Positions 36,524 to 44,154 of a DNA stretch of 64,000 nt are shown here, one piece after another (position 1 is the first letter of the stretch; every line of letters starts with the position of its first letter). The DNA is taken from positions 5,439,001-5,503,000 of the forward strand of contig NZ_CP042582.1 of NCBI RefSeq assembly GCF_008728835.1, read 5' to 3'. A program made the position numbers and the translations under genes. The notes under the pieces are model-generated. The model was not told the DNA's origin. It worked only from the letters and a program-made list of their open reading frames with translations, and made no database searches. The DNA is from Hypericibacter adhaerens. GTDB taxonomy: Bacteria; Pseudomonadota; Alphaproteobacteria; Dongiales; Dongiaceae.

Positions 36524-36973
36524 TCAGGCCGAAGGGGCCTGATCGACGGGCGCGTCGGCCAGCTTGCGCTGGATCAGCGCCTTCGCGCGCTCGCGATGGG
36601 CAGGCTTGATATGGTCGGCGACGGTGCGCGCGGCCGCATAGAGCACGGTCGCGTCGTCGATGAAGCCGATGCCGGTGAAGAAATCCGGGATCAGGTCCGT
36701 CGGCAGGATGAAATAGGCCAGCGCTCCCATGATCGTGGCCTTGGCGCGCAACGGCGTGGCCGGATCGAGCCCGCAGTAATAGACCGAGATCAGGAGATCG
36801 AGAAAGGGGAGCTTGCCCGCCACGCGGCGCAGCTTGGTCCAGAATCCCCTGGCCACGCGGGCCTGGTCGCGTTGGAACTTGGCGGGATCGTAAGGCGCCA
36901 GAGCGGTGCCGGTCGCGACCGCCCCGGCGTCGGCGCCGAGGGTGGGGTTTCCCTGGGGAGCGTGCATCGTCAT
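36524..36973 (-). CDS. DUF1232 (YkvA) membrane protein
   Basis: A 149-residue protein with the DUF1232 core ALAYFILPTDLIPDFFTGIG and FIDDATVLYAAARTVADHI. The domain covers one hydrophobic hairpin and is probably membrane-associated; the function is unknown. The N-terminal 45 residues are polar. The ATG at 36973 (MTMHAPQG) is preferred to the frame's upstream end, which lacks family similarity. It abuts the EamA2 stop. Confidence 0.88.
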   Translation of the reverse strand: MTMHAPQGNPTLGADAGAVATGTALAPYDPAKFQRDQARVARGFWTKLRRVAGKLPFLDLLISVYYCGLDPATPLRAKATIMGALAYFILPTDLIPDFFTGIGFIDDATVLYAAARTVADHIKPAHRERAKALIQRKLADAPVDQAPSA

Positions 36974-37134
36974 GGGGCGGCATATGGCCCCGCCTAAGCC
37001 CCTGTGCAAGACGGGGCTATTTTGCGCCCTTGCGGCCGGCGGCGCCTCTGGCCATCCTGCGCCGCCGCGACGGGCACGCCGGGCAGGGCTCAAAAGCGCG
37101 GAAATCTGTCATTTTCGGAAGAGAGGCGACGGCC

Positions 37135-37896
37135 ATGGAGATCAAGGGACAGGCAGCGATCGTGACCGGCGGCGGCTCGGGCATGGGCGCCGACGTGGCG
37201 CGCCATCTGGCCAGGGCCGGCGCCAAGGTGACGCTGGTCGATGTCAACCGCGAGGCGGCCGAGGCTGTGGCGAAGGAGATCGGCGGCTTCGCCGCGATCG
37301 CCGACGTCTCGGATGCGGCCGCGGGCGAAGCCGCGGTGAAGGCCGCGCGCCAGCGCCACGGGCCGGCGCGCATCCTGATCAACGTCGCGGGCATCCTCAT
37401 CCCGGGCCGCATCGTCGGCAAGGACGGGCCGCTGGCGCTGGAGAAGTTCAGCAAGGTCATCAATATCAACCTGATCGGCACCTTCAACATGATGCGGCTC
37501 GCGGCGGCCGACATGTCGGCCGCCGAGGCGCTGGCCGATGGCGAGCGCGGCGTCATCATCTCGACCAGCTCGGTCGCCGCCTACGAAGGCCAGATCGGCC
37601 AGGCCGCCTATGCGGCCTCCAAGGCCGGCATCGTGGGCCTCACGCTGCCCGCCGCGCGCGATCTCGCCGGCCGCGGCATCCGCGTCAACACCATCGCGCC
37701 CGGCCTCGTCGCGACGCCGATGATGCTCACCCTGCCGCCGGAGATTCAGAAGAGCCTGACCGACACCATGCCCTATCCGAGCCGGCTGGTGCGGGCCGAC
37801 GAATATTCGCGGCTCTGTCTCCACATCATCGAGAACGTGGCGATCAATGGCGAGGTGATCCGCCTCGACGGCGCGCTGCGCATGGCGCCGCGCTGA
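37135..37896 (+). CDS. Short-chain dehydrogenase (type II HADH-like)
   Basis: A 253-residue SDR of the 3-hydroxyacyl-CoA dehydrogenase type II (HSD17B10-like) group. It shows the nucleotide-binding TGGGSGMGADVARHLA, the NVAGILIPGRIV motif in place of NNAG, ISTSSVAAYEGQIGQAAYAA with Ser and Tyr-x3-Lys (YAASKAG), and TIAPGLVATPM. Oxidation of short 3-hydroxyacyl-CoA is plausible. The ATG at 37135 has GAGAGG upstream. It stands alone between convergent and divergent neighbours. Confidence 0.9.
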   Translation: MEIKGQAAIVTGGGSGMGADVARHLARAGAKVTLVDVNREAAEAVAKEIGGFAAIADVSDAAAGEAAVKAARQRHGPARILINVAGILIPGRIVGKDGPLALEKFSKVININLIGTFNMMRLAAADMSAAEALADGERGVIISTSSVAAYEGQIGQAAYAASKAGIVGLTLPAARDLAGRGIRVNTIAPGLVATPMMLTLPPEIQKSLTDTMPYPSRLVRADEYSRLCLHIIENVAINGEVIRLDGALRMAPR

Positions 37897-37899
37897 CGC

Positions 37900-37914
37900 C
37901 GGATCGCAGATCCG
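37900..37914. terminator. Small hairpin between convergent genes
   Basis: CGGATC and GATCCG form a six-pair stem with loop GCA in the 18-bp gap between the SDR and PCD genes, which face each other. It may act as a weak bidirectional end. No T-run is present. Confidence 0.3.
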
Positions 37915-38205
37915 TCAGGTGGCGATCCGGCCGATGGCGCGGGCGAGCTTGACGTCGCGCTCCGAGAGGCCGTTGCAATCATGCGTCGAAAGGGTGACGT
38001 CGACGCGGTTATAGACATTGAACCACTCGGGATGGTGATCCATCTGCTCCGCCAGCAGCGCGACCCGGGTCATGAAGCCCCAGGCCTCGTTGAAATCCTT
38101 GAACTTGAATGACTTTTCGATGGCGTCGCGGCCGGCGACCTCCTTCCATCCGGGAAGATCCTTGAGGGCGGCGGCGCGCGCGGCCCCTTCGAGCTTGGCG
38201 ATCAT
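37915..38205 (-). CDS. Pterin-4a-carbinolamine dehydratase
   Basis: A 96-residue PCD/DCoH protein that recycles oxidised pterin in aromatic amino-acid hydroxylation or works in molybdopterin and folate turnover. The signature [20 protein letters not shown] contains the catalytic histidines, and [17 protein letters not shown] follows. No phenylalanine hydroxylase gene is in the window. Length matches the family. Confidence 0.93.
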   Translation of the reverse strand: MIAKLEGAARAAALKDLPGWKEVAGRDAIEKSFKFKDFNEAWGFMTRVALLAEQMDHHPEWFNVYNRVDVTLSTHDCNGLSERDVKLARAIGRIAT

Positions 38206-38345
38206 GGGGGAACTCCTTCTGCGGCCCGGTTACGATCCGGCAGGGGCTATCCTACATCCTCGGTAAGCCCGGGCCTCACCCTTGCCCCAGGCAGGATCGA
38301 GGCTGTCACATGAAGATAAGCCCGCCGGAACCCGAGCGAGAAACC

Positions 38346-38777
38346 ATGGCTGACGAGACCCCGCCTCCCCGCCGCTTCGGCACAGCCCCCGATCTGGCCG
38401 AGATCGAAGCGATCGCGGCTGTCGCCTTCGAGACCATCCCCGAGGAGCTGGCGCGCCATGTCGAGGAGGTCATCATCCGCGTCGAGGATTTCCCCGACGC
38501 CGAGACCGAGGAGGAGATGGAGCTCGAGACGCCCTTCGACCTGCTCGGGCTCTATCGCGGGCGCCCGCTCGGCGCCAAGAGCGTCAGCGACATCGTCACC
38601 GATATCGACATGATCTTCCTCTATCGCCGCCCGCTGCTCGACTATTGGTGCGACAGCGGCGAGGAGCTCGAGCATCTCGTGCGCCATGTGCTGATCCACG
38701 AGATCGGCCATCATTTCGGCTATAGCGACGAGGACATGGAGCGCCTCGAAGAGGAAGCCGACTCCGCGCAGGCGTGA
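38346..38777 (+). CDS. Metallopeptidase family protein (DUF1025)
   Basis: A 143-residue zincin-like protein. The zinc motif is HVLIHEIGHHFGYSDEDMER (HExxH with a following H/D), and ELETPFDLLGLYRGRPLGAK is the family hallmark. Similar proteins are conserved single-domain putative metallopeptidases of unknown substrate. It has no signal peptide, so is likely cytoplasmic. The ATG at 38346 (MADETPP) is preferred; an ATG 12 codons upstream is also in frame and neither has a strong ribosome site. Confidence 0.85.
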   Translation: MADETPPPRRFGTAPDLAEIEAIAAVAFETIPEELARHVEEVIIRVEDFPDAETEEEMELETPFDLLGLYRGRPLGAKSVSDIVTDIDMIFLYRRPLLDYWCDSGEELEHLVRHVLIHEIGHHFGYSDEDMERLEEEADSAQA

Positions 38778-38830
38778 AGGCGGCATTGGACACCGGCCAC
38801 AGGTCCGAGAGCGGGCGCTTTCACTCGCTC

Positions 38831-38910
38831 GTCATCCCCGCGAAAGCGGGGAACCAACTCCAAGCTTGATGCGCCGGATCAAGATGGATCCCCGCTTTCG
38901 CGGGGATGAC
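38831..38910. repeat. REP pair (family 1)
   Basis: An 80-bp pair, GTCATCCCCGCGAAAGCGGG and CCCCGCTTTCGCGGGGATGAC, lies between the convergent metallopeptidase and UDG-like genes. A fragment of the other repeat family (AGCTGCTCGGTCGCCGAACA) follows at about 38942. Confidence 0.85.
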
Positions 38911-38985
38911 GATAGGAGCGCCGGCCCGAAATCCAGGAAAGGAGCTGCTCGGTCGCCGAACAAGCGCGGTGCGAAGCAGCGCGCC

Positions 38986-39576
38986 CTACCCCTCCAGCAC
39001 CTTCCGCACCCGCTGGCGCAGCACCGGCAGCAGCTCGCGCTCGAACCAGGGGTTGCGCTTGATCCAGGCGGTGTTGCGCCAGGAGGGATGAGGCAGCGGC
39101 AGGAACTGCGGCAGATGATCGGCGAAACGGCGCACCGTTTCCGTCATGCTGGCCTGCCGGCGGCCCGCGAGATAGAAGGCCTGCGCGTAGCTGCCGACGA
39201 GCAGCGTGAGCCGCACCTCCTTCAGCAGCGGCACGAGCTGCGGATGCCAGGTGGGCGCGCATTCGGGGCGCGGCGGCCGGTCGGCGCCGGCATCGTCGGT
39301 GCCGGGATAGCAGAACCCCATCGGCACGATCGCGATCCGCCGCCCATCGTAGAAGCGCTCGCGGTCGATCTCGAGCCAGCTCCGCAAGCGGTCGCCCGAG
39401 GGATCGTTCCAGGGAATGCCGGTCTCATGCACGCGCCGCCCCGGCGCCTGGCCCACGATCAGAAGGCGCGCGCTGCGCGTGGCGCGCAAGACCGGCCGGC
39501 AGCCATGCGGCAGCGCCGCCGCGCAGATCTCGCAAGCCCTTGCCTGCTTGAGAAGCGTCTCGAGCCGGGCCGCCAT
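38986..39576 (-). CDS. Uracil-DNA glycosylase superfamily protein
   Basis: A 196-residue protein of the UDG superfamily. Motif 1 is seen as IVGQAPGRRVHETGIPWNDP and motif 2 as LPLPHPSWRNTAWIKRNPWF. It starts ARACEICAAALPHGC, with three cysteines in place of the four of family 4. This bacterial subgroup is common but little studied, so base excision is probable but not certain. It overlaps cobB by ATGA, which suggests translational coupling to the sirtuin. Confidence 0.82.
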   Translation of the reverse strand: MAARLETLLKQARACEICAAALPHGCRPVLRATRSARLLIVGQAPGRRVHETGIPWNDPSGDRLRSWLEIDRERFYDGRRIAIVPMGFCYPGTDDAGADRPPRPECAPTWHPQLVPLLKEVRLTLLVGSYAQAFYLAGRRQASMTETVRRFADHLPQFLPLPHPSWRNTAWIKRNPWFERELLPVLRQRVRKVLEG

Positions 39577-40304
39577 CAGGAGCGCGGTCGCGCCGCCGCC
39601 TCGAGCAGCCGCTCGACATAGAAGGGCACGACCTCGCTCGCCGGTCCGTGCAGCGCCTCGGCGAAGAAATCCGCTCCCTCGCTGGGCTCGAGATTGAGCT
39701 CGACCGTATGGGCACCCGCGGCCCGCGCCAGCTCGACGAAGCCCGAGGCCGGATAGACGTTGCCCGAGGTGCCGATGGAAAGGAACAGGGCCGCGCGGCC
39801 CAGCGCCTCGAAGATGCGGTCCATCTCGAGCGGCATCTCGCCGAACCAGACCACATGGGGCCGCAAGCCGCCGGCAGCGCCGCAGGCGGGGCAGCGCGTC
39901 TCGACCGAGAGATCCTCGCGCCAGGGCAGCACGCAATCGCAGGCGAGGCAGCGCGCCTTGAGCATCTCGCCATGCATATGGATGACGGCCCCGCTGCCGG
40001 CGCGCTCGTGGAGATCGTCGATGTTCTGCGTCACCAGCAGGAACTCGCCGGCACCCTCCCAGGCGCGCTCGAGCCGGGCCAGCGCCCGATGGGCCGGGTT
40101 GGGCGCCACCTCGTTCGCCAGCAGCTGGCGGCGCCGGGCGTTGTAGAAGCTGTGGACCAGGACCGGATCGCGCGCGAAGCCTTCGGGTGTCGCCACGTCC
40201 TCGACACGCACCCGCGACCAGATCCCGTCCGCGTCGCGGAAGGTCTCGAGACCGGACTCCTTCGAGATGCCGGCGCCGGTTAGAATGACGATATTGGCTG
40301 TCAT
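39576..40304 (-). CDS. cobB: NAD-dependent deacylase CobB (sirtuin)
   Basis: A 242-residue class III sirtuin that removes acetyl or succinyl groups from lysine at the cost of NAD. It has GAGISKESGLETFRDADGIW, TQNIDDLHERAGS, the catalytic HMHGE, and the zinc cysteines (CLACD and CPACG). The FYNARRRQL block holds the Tyr-x2-Arg pair that binds succinyl-lysine in E. coli CobB, so desuccinylase activity is likely. It is divergent from the LMW-PTP gene. Confidence 0.94.
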   Translation of the reverse strand: MTANIVILTGAGISKESGLETFRDADGIWSRVRVEDVATPEGFARDPVLVHSFYNARRRQLLANEVAPNPAHRALARLERAWEGAGEFLLVTQNIDDLHERAGSGAVIHMHGEMLKARCLACDCVLPWREDLSVETRCPACGAAGGLRPHVVWFGEMPLEMDRIFEALGRAALFLSIGTSGNVYPASGFVELARAAGAHTVELNLEPSEGADFFAEALHGPASEVVPFYVERLLEAAARPRS

Positions 40305-40381
40305 GATCGGGCACCCATCATAGCCGCCTGTCGCCTGGACCGTTGCAGGAAATGAGCGTCCGCGTGCCCCGCGACATCGTC

Positions 40382-40867
40382 ATGAAACGGATTCTGTTCG
40401 TCTGCACCGGCAATATCTGCCGTTCGCCCACGGCCGAAGGGCTGTTCCGCCATCGCATCCGCGAGGCCGGGCTCCTCGAGAGCCTCGAGGGCGATTCCGC
40501 CGGCACCGAGGGCTATCATGTCGGGGACCCGCCCGATCCGCGCGCGATCGCCGAAGCGGCGCGCCACGGCGTCGCGATCGAGGATCTGCGCGCCCGCCGG
40601 CTGGAGTCCGCCGATTTCGAGCGCTTCGACCTGCTGCTCGGCATGGATCGCGGCCATCTCGCGATCATGCGCCGCCTGGCGCCCGCCGGAAGCCGCGACC
40701 GGGTCGGCCTGCTGCTCGAGCACGCGCCCGATTGCGGCTATCGCGAGGTGCCCGATCCCTATTACGGCGGGGAGGCGCAGTATCGGCTGAGCTACCGGCT
40801 GATCGATGCCGGCATCGACGGGCTCATGCGCTATTTGGCCGGAACGGTCGCGCGCGCCAGCTCGTAG
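40382..40867 (+). CDS. Low-molecular-weight protein-tyrosine phosphatase
   Basis: A 161-residue LMW-PTP. The active-site loop is CTGNICRSPTAEG (C-x5-R) right at the N-terminus, and the general acid lies in VPDPYYGGEAQY (Asp). Such enzymes often regulate exopolysaccharide kinases, but none is nearby. The ATG at 40382 (MKRILFVCTG) is the family start. Its last 37 bp overlap the end of the convergent thpR gene. Confidence 0.93.
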   Translation: MKRILFVCTGNICRSPTAEGLFRHRIREAGLLESLEGDSAGTEGYHVGDPPDPRAIAEAARHGVAIEDLRARRLESADFERFDLLLGMDRGHLAIMRRLAPAGSRDRVGLLLEHAPDCGYREVPDPYYGGEAQYRLSYRLIDAGIDGLMRYLAGTVARASS

Positions 40868-41388
40868 GAGCATTCGGCGCGATAATAGGGACCCTCGCCG
40901 CCGATGAAGCTCGAATAGATGGTGAAATGCGTGACCTCGAAGGGCCGGCTGCGATAGAGCCCGTGCTGCGCCAGGAAGGCCTGCATCTTCGAGGGCGGCG
41001 GCGGCTGGTTGGGCCGCGCCAGGGTCACATGGGGCTTGAAGCGCTGTCCGTCCGGCCTGATGCCGGCGCGCACCACGGCCGATTCGATCTTGTCGTGAAG
41101 ATGCTGCAGGGCCGGCTGGGAGCGCACCCCCGCCCAGACGGCACGCACCTTCGAATCGTCGCCGAAATGGCCGACGCCGCCGAGCTCGAGCGTGAAGGAC
41201 GGCGCGCGGATGCCGCACAGCGCCGCGTCGATATCGTCGGCGGTGCCGCCATCGACCTCGCCGATGAAGCGCAGCGTGATGTGGAAGTTTTCGGGTGCGA
41301 CCCAGCGCACCCCGGGCAATCCGCAACAGAGATGCGACAATCCGAGCCGCACCTCGTCAGGCAGGGAGAGGGCGATGAACAGGCGCAA
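40831..41388 (-). CDS. thpR: RNA 2',3'-cyclic phosphodiesterase ThpR
   Basis: A 185-residue 2H-phosphoesterase of the LigT/ThpR family, which opens 2',3'-cyclic phosphates on RNA. Both catalytic HxTx motifs are present (NFHITLRFIGEV and FKPHVTLARP). The start is a TTG at 41388 with GAGGGGG about eight bases upstream, giving MRLFIALSLP, the usual beginning. Its end overlaps the LMW-PTP gene. Confidence 0.93.
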   Translation of the reverse strand: MRLFIALSLPDEVRLGLSHLCCGLPGVRWVAPENFHITLRFIGEVDGGTADDIDAALCGIRAPSFTLELGGVGHFGDDSKVRAVWAGVRSQPALQHLHDKIESAVVRAGIRPDGQRFKPHVTLARPNQPPPPSKMQAFLAQHGLYRSRPFEVTHFTIYSSFIGGEGPYYRAECSYELARATVPAK

Positions 41389-41585
41389 CGGACCAGCCCC
41401 CTCTGATGGATGATCTGTTCAAGCGATTCGGCAGGCGACTCAAGGCTCTCTCTAGCGCCCTCTTTATAGCCCCGCGGCGCCGATTCGGGGAATCGTCATT
41501 AGAATGAAACCGGAGAATGAAACCGGCACCGGCATCCTGACCCGATCGTCAGCAACCCTGCCCCGATCGGCGCGGAGCCGCGGGC

Positions 41586-42719
41586 TCAGAAGAACAGAGT
41601 AAGTACGCCGGTATAGCTGTGGATGCGGTTGTAGCAGATCTCGCCCGCGCCGAAGAACCCGATCACCGGCACCGCCGGCAGGCTGTCGCCGATGATGGCG
41701 AACTCGCGCTCGGCGGAGCCGAACAGCGGCGGCCCGCGCCGCACGCCGGAGAAATAGACCGCTCCCTTCGCCCGCTGCGGCGAGCTCGTGGCGACGCCCT
41801 TCAGCATGGTGCGCAGATTGGTTTCGGCGGCCTCGCGCGAGAGGCGCATGAAGGTCAGGCTCGTGCCGGCATCGACCATCCGGTCGAGCGCCAGCCAGCC
41901 GCGATCGGGATCGACGCTGATGATGCCATGGGCAAGCAGGCTGGTATTGAGCCCGACCCTGTCCTCCAGCCCGGCGCAGCAATCCCACCCGATCCGGTCG
42001 AGGCTGACCTCGGAATGCGGCGCCAGCTCCTCCTTCAGCACCGCGAGCGCGGGGCGGTCATCCACCTGCATCACCAGGTTGCGCGCGGCGCTGGTGACGC
42101 GGTGCGGCGGGCCGATGGGCGCGCAGCTCTGCGCGAAGCCGGTCGACGCCGCCACCCCGGTGCCGAACAGCACGCCCGAGAAGCCGCCCTCGACCACGCG
42201 CTGCGCGACCTGCGGGAAATAGCCGGCCCGCGACGCCGTCATGCCGCCCACCAGGAAGCTGCCGGTGACGTTCGCCAGGTCGGAGACGATCGAGCCGGTG
42301 AGCGGGTTGCGCGGATCGCCATGGACGATGCCCAGAAGGGGATGGGCTTGGGCCAGCCAATCCCCATATTGACGGCGGAAGGCACCGAAACCGCCATGAA
42401 CCGGTTCGAAAATACGATAGGAGTCGGGCGGCAGGCGTCCCACCATGGCCACCAGCGCCGGGCGGTCGAAATGGCCGACCGCCGTTTCGCCCGCGAGCTT
42501 GGCCCCGATTCCGATCCCGACCGTGCCGGCCCAATCGACGATGCCCGTGCGTCGCCGAAGTTCCGTCAGAATCTCGCCCAGATGCCGCGCCATATAGTCG
42601 GTGGCATAGAGGAGTCCGATATTGTCGCCATGAGCCGCCCCTTCCAGCCGCTCCGAGATCTCAGCGACCAGCTCCCTCCAATCGCCTCCGGCCGCTTGCG
42701 CGGCGCGAAAGACAGCCAT
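41586..42719 (-). CDS. FIST domain sensory protein
   Basis: A 377-residue protein with FIST-N and FIST-C domains, thought to sense small ligands such as amino acids. FIST-N is seen in VDWAGTVGIGIGAKLAGETA and FIST-C in VYFSGVRRGPPLFGSAERE and VPVIGFFGAGEICYNRIHSY. It has no membrane segment or output domain, so it must work with a partner; none is adjacent. The upstream neighbour is the arylesterase gene, 27 bp away on the same strand. Confidence 0.87.
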   Translation of the reverse strand: MAVFRAAQAAGGDWRELVAEISERLEGAAHGDNIGLLYATDYMARHLGEILTELRRRTGIVDWAGTVGIGIGAKLAGETAVGHFDRPALVAMVGRLPPDSYRIFEPVHGGFGAFRRQYGDWLAQAHPLLGIVHGDPRNPLTGSIVSDLANVTGSFLVGGMTASRAGYFPQVAQRVVEGGFSGVLFGTGVAASTGFAQSCAPIGPPHRVTSAARNLVMQVDDRPALAVLKEELAPHSEVSLDRIGWDCCAGLEDRVGLNTSLLAHGIISVDPDRGWLALDRMVDAGTSLTFMRLSREAAETNLRTMLKGVATSSPQRAKGAVYFSGVRRGPPLFGSAEREFAIIGDSLPAVPVIGFFGAGEICYNRIHSYTGVLTLFF

Positions 42720-42746
42720 TCCATCCCCCTCCCCACCTTCGTCGCG

Positions 42747-43397
42747 TCAGCCCGATCCATTGTCCTTGCGCGCCTTGATGAGCGCGATGATTTCGGGCGC
42801 GATTCTCTTGACGATCACCGCCACGCCGGCGGCGTTCGGATGAATGCCATCGCTCTGGTTGAGTGCCGGGTCGCCGGCGACACCGTCGAGAAAGAAGGGA
42901 TCGAGCGGCAGCTGGAACTGCTTTGCCAGATCCTCGTAGATCGGATCGAAGGCCGCGACATAGTCGGCGCCCAGATTGCGCGGCGCCTTCATGCCCACGA
43001 GCAAGGTCGGGATCCCGTCTTGCGTCAGACGCGTCAGCATCGCCGCGAGATTCCGACGTGTCGCCGCGGGATCGAGCCCGCGCAACCCGTCATTCGCGCC
43101 GAACTCGAGGATGACGATCGCGGGCTTGTCGGCGAGCGACCAGTCGAGCCGCGCCAGACCGCCCGCCGAGGTGTCGCCCGCCACACCGCCATTGATCAGC
43201 GCCACCTTCTCGCCGGCCGCGATCAAGGCCTGCTCGAGCTGCGAGGGAAAACTTTCCCTATCGGCGAGGCCATAGCCCGAGGTGAGGCTGTCGCCGAGCG
43301 CCAGGATCCGGATCGGATTCTCGGCCCGGGCCGGCGAAACCGTAAGAGATACAACCAGGAAGAGCAGGGCGACACCCGATAGGCGCCGCCAATTCAC
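42747..43397 (-). CDS. tesA: Periplasmic arylesterase / TesA-like GDSL hydrolase
   Basis: A 216-residue SGNH hydrolase. The signal peptide is RRLSGVALLFLVVSLTVSPA, followed by LALGDSLTSGYGL (block I, catalytic Ser), VAGDTSAGGLARL (block II), LEFGANDGLRG (block III, Asn) and QSDGIHPNAAG (block V, Asp-x2-His). It resembles E. coli TesA (thioesterase I/arylesterase). A GTG at 43397 is the best start, since it makes a proper signal peptide. It is divergent from the ybbA-type ABC gene, a widely conserved arrangement. Confidence 0.9.
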   Translation of the reverse strand: MNWRRLSGVALLFLVVSLTVSPARAENPIRILALGDSLTSGYGLADRESFPSQLEQALIAAGEKVALINGGVAGDTSAGGLARLDWSLADKPAIVILEFGANDGLRGLDPAATRRNLAAMLTRLTQDGIPTLLVGMKAPRNLGADYVAAFDPIYEDLAKQFQLPLDPFFLDGVAGDPALNQSDGIHPNAAGVAVIVKRIAPEIIALIKARKDNGSG

Positions 43398-43461
43398 AGC
43401 GCCCGTTCGGCAATGCCGCCTACCGCCGCGAAAAGCGGCTGCCACAGCAGAAGCAGGACCC

Positions 43462-44154
43462 ATGATTCGGTTGCAGGCCATTGAATTGAGTTTGGGTAGC
43501 CATGAGCGAAAGGTCAACGTGCTGCGCGGCCTCGACCTCGCGGTCGAAGCCGGCGAGACGATCGCGGTCGAAGGACCCTCGGGCTCGGGCAAGACCAGCA
43601 TGCTGATGGTGATAGCGGGGTTGGAACGGCCGACCGGCGGCCGCGTGGTGGTGGACGAGGTGGAACTGGGGCCGCTCGGCGAAGACGCGCTCGCCCGCTT
43701 CCGGCGCGATCGCGTCGGCATCGTCTTCCAGGGCTTCCATCTGATCGCGACCATGACCGCGCTCGAAAATGTCGCTGTGCCGCTGGAGCTTGCGGGACGC
43801 CCCGACGCCTTTGCCCGGGCGCGCGAAGAGCTGACCGCGGTGGGGCTCGAGCCGCGCCTGTCGCATTACCCGGGCGAGCTTTCCGGCGGCGAACAACAAC
43901 GAGTCGCATTGGCCCGCGCCTTCGCCTGCGAACCGCGGCTGCTGCTGGCGGACGAACCCACCGGCAATCTCGATCCGGACACCGGCCATGCCGTGATGGA
44001 TCTCATGTTCGCCGAGGTGAACCGGCGCGGCACGACCCTCCTCCTCATCACCCACGATCCGGCGCTGGCACGCCGCTGCCAGCGGCGGTTGCGGCTGGTG
44101 GAAGGCCGGCTGGTCGACGGGCAGGAGCCCCGCGGAGCGGCCGCGCATGGCTGA
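43462..44154 (+). CDS. ybbA: ABC transporter ATPase (YbbA/LolD type)
   Basis: A 230-residue MacB/LolD-type ABC ATPase. It has Walker A ([10 protein letters not shown]), Q-loop ([17 protein letters not shown]), signature ([16 protein letters not shown]) and Walker B ([17 protein letters not shown]). It pairs with the following large FtsX-like permease, with an 8-bp overlap. In E. coli this ybbAP pair is divergent from tesA, as here. The exporter's substrate is not known. Confidence 0.92.
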   Translation: MIRLQAIELSLGSHERKVNVLRGLDLAVEAGETIAVEGPSGSGKTSMLMVIAGLERPTGGRVVVDEVELGPLGEDALARFRRDRVGIVFQGFHLIATMTALENVAVPLELAGRPDAFARAREELTAVGLEPRLSHYPGELSGGEQQRVALARAFACEPRLLLADEPTGNLDPDTGHAVMDLMFAEVNRRGTTLLLITHDPALARRCQRRLRLVEGRLVDGQEPRGAAAHG

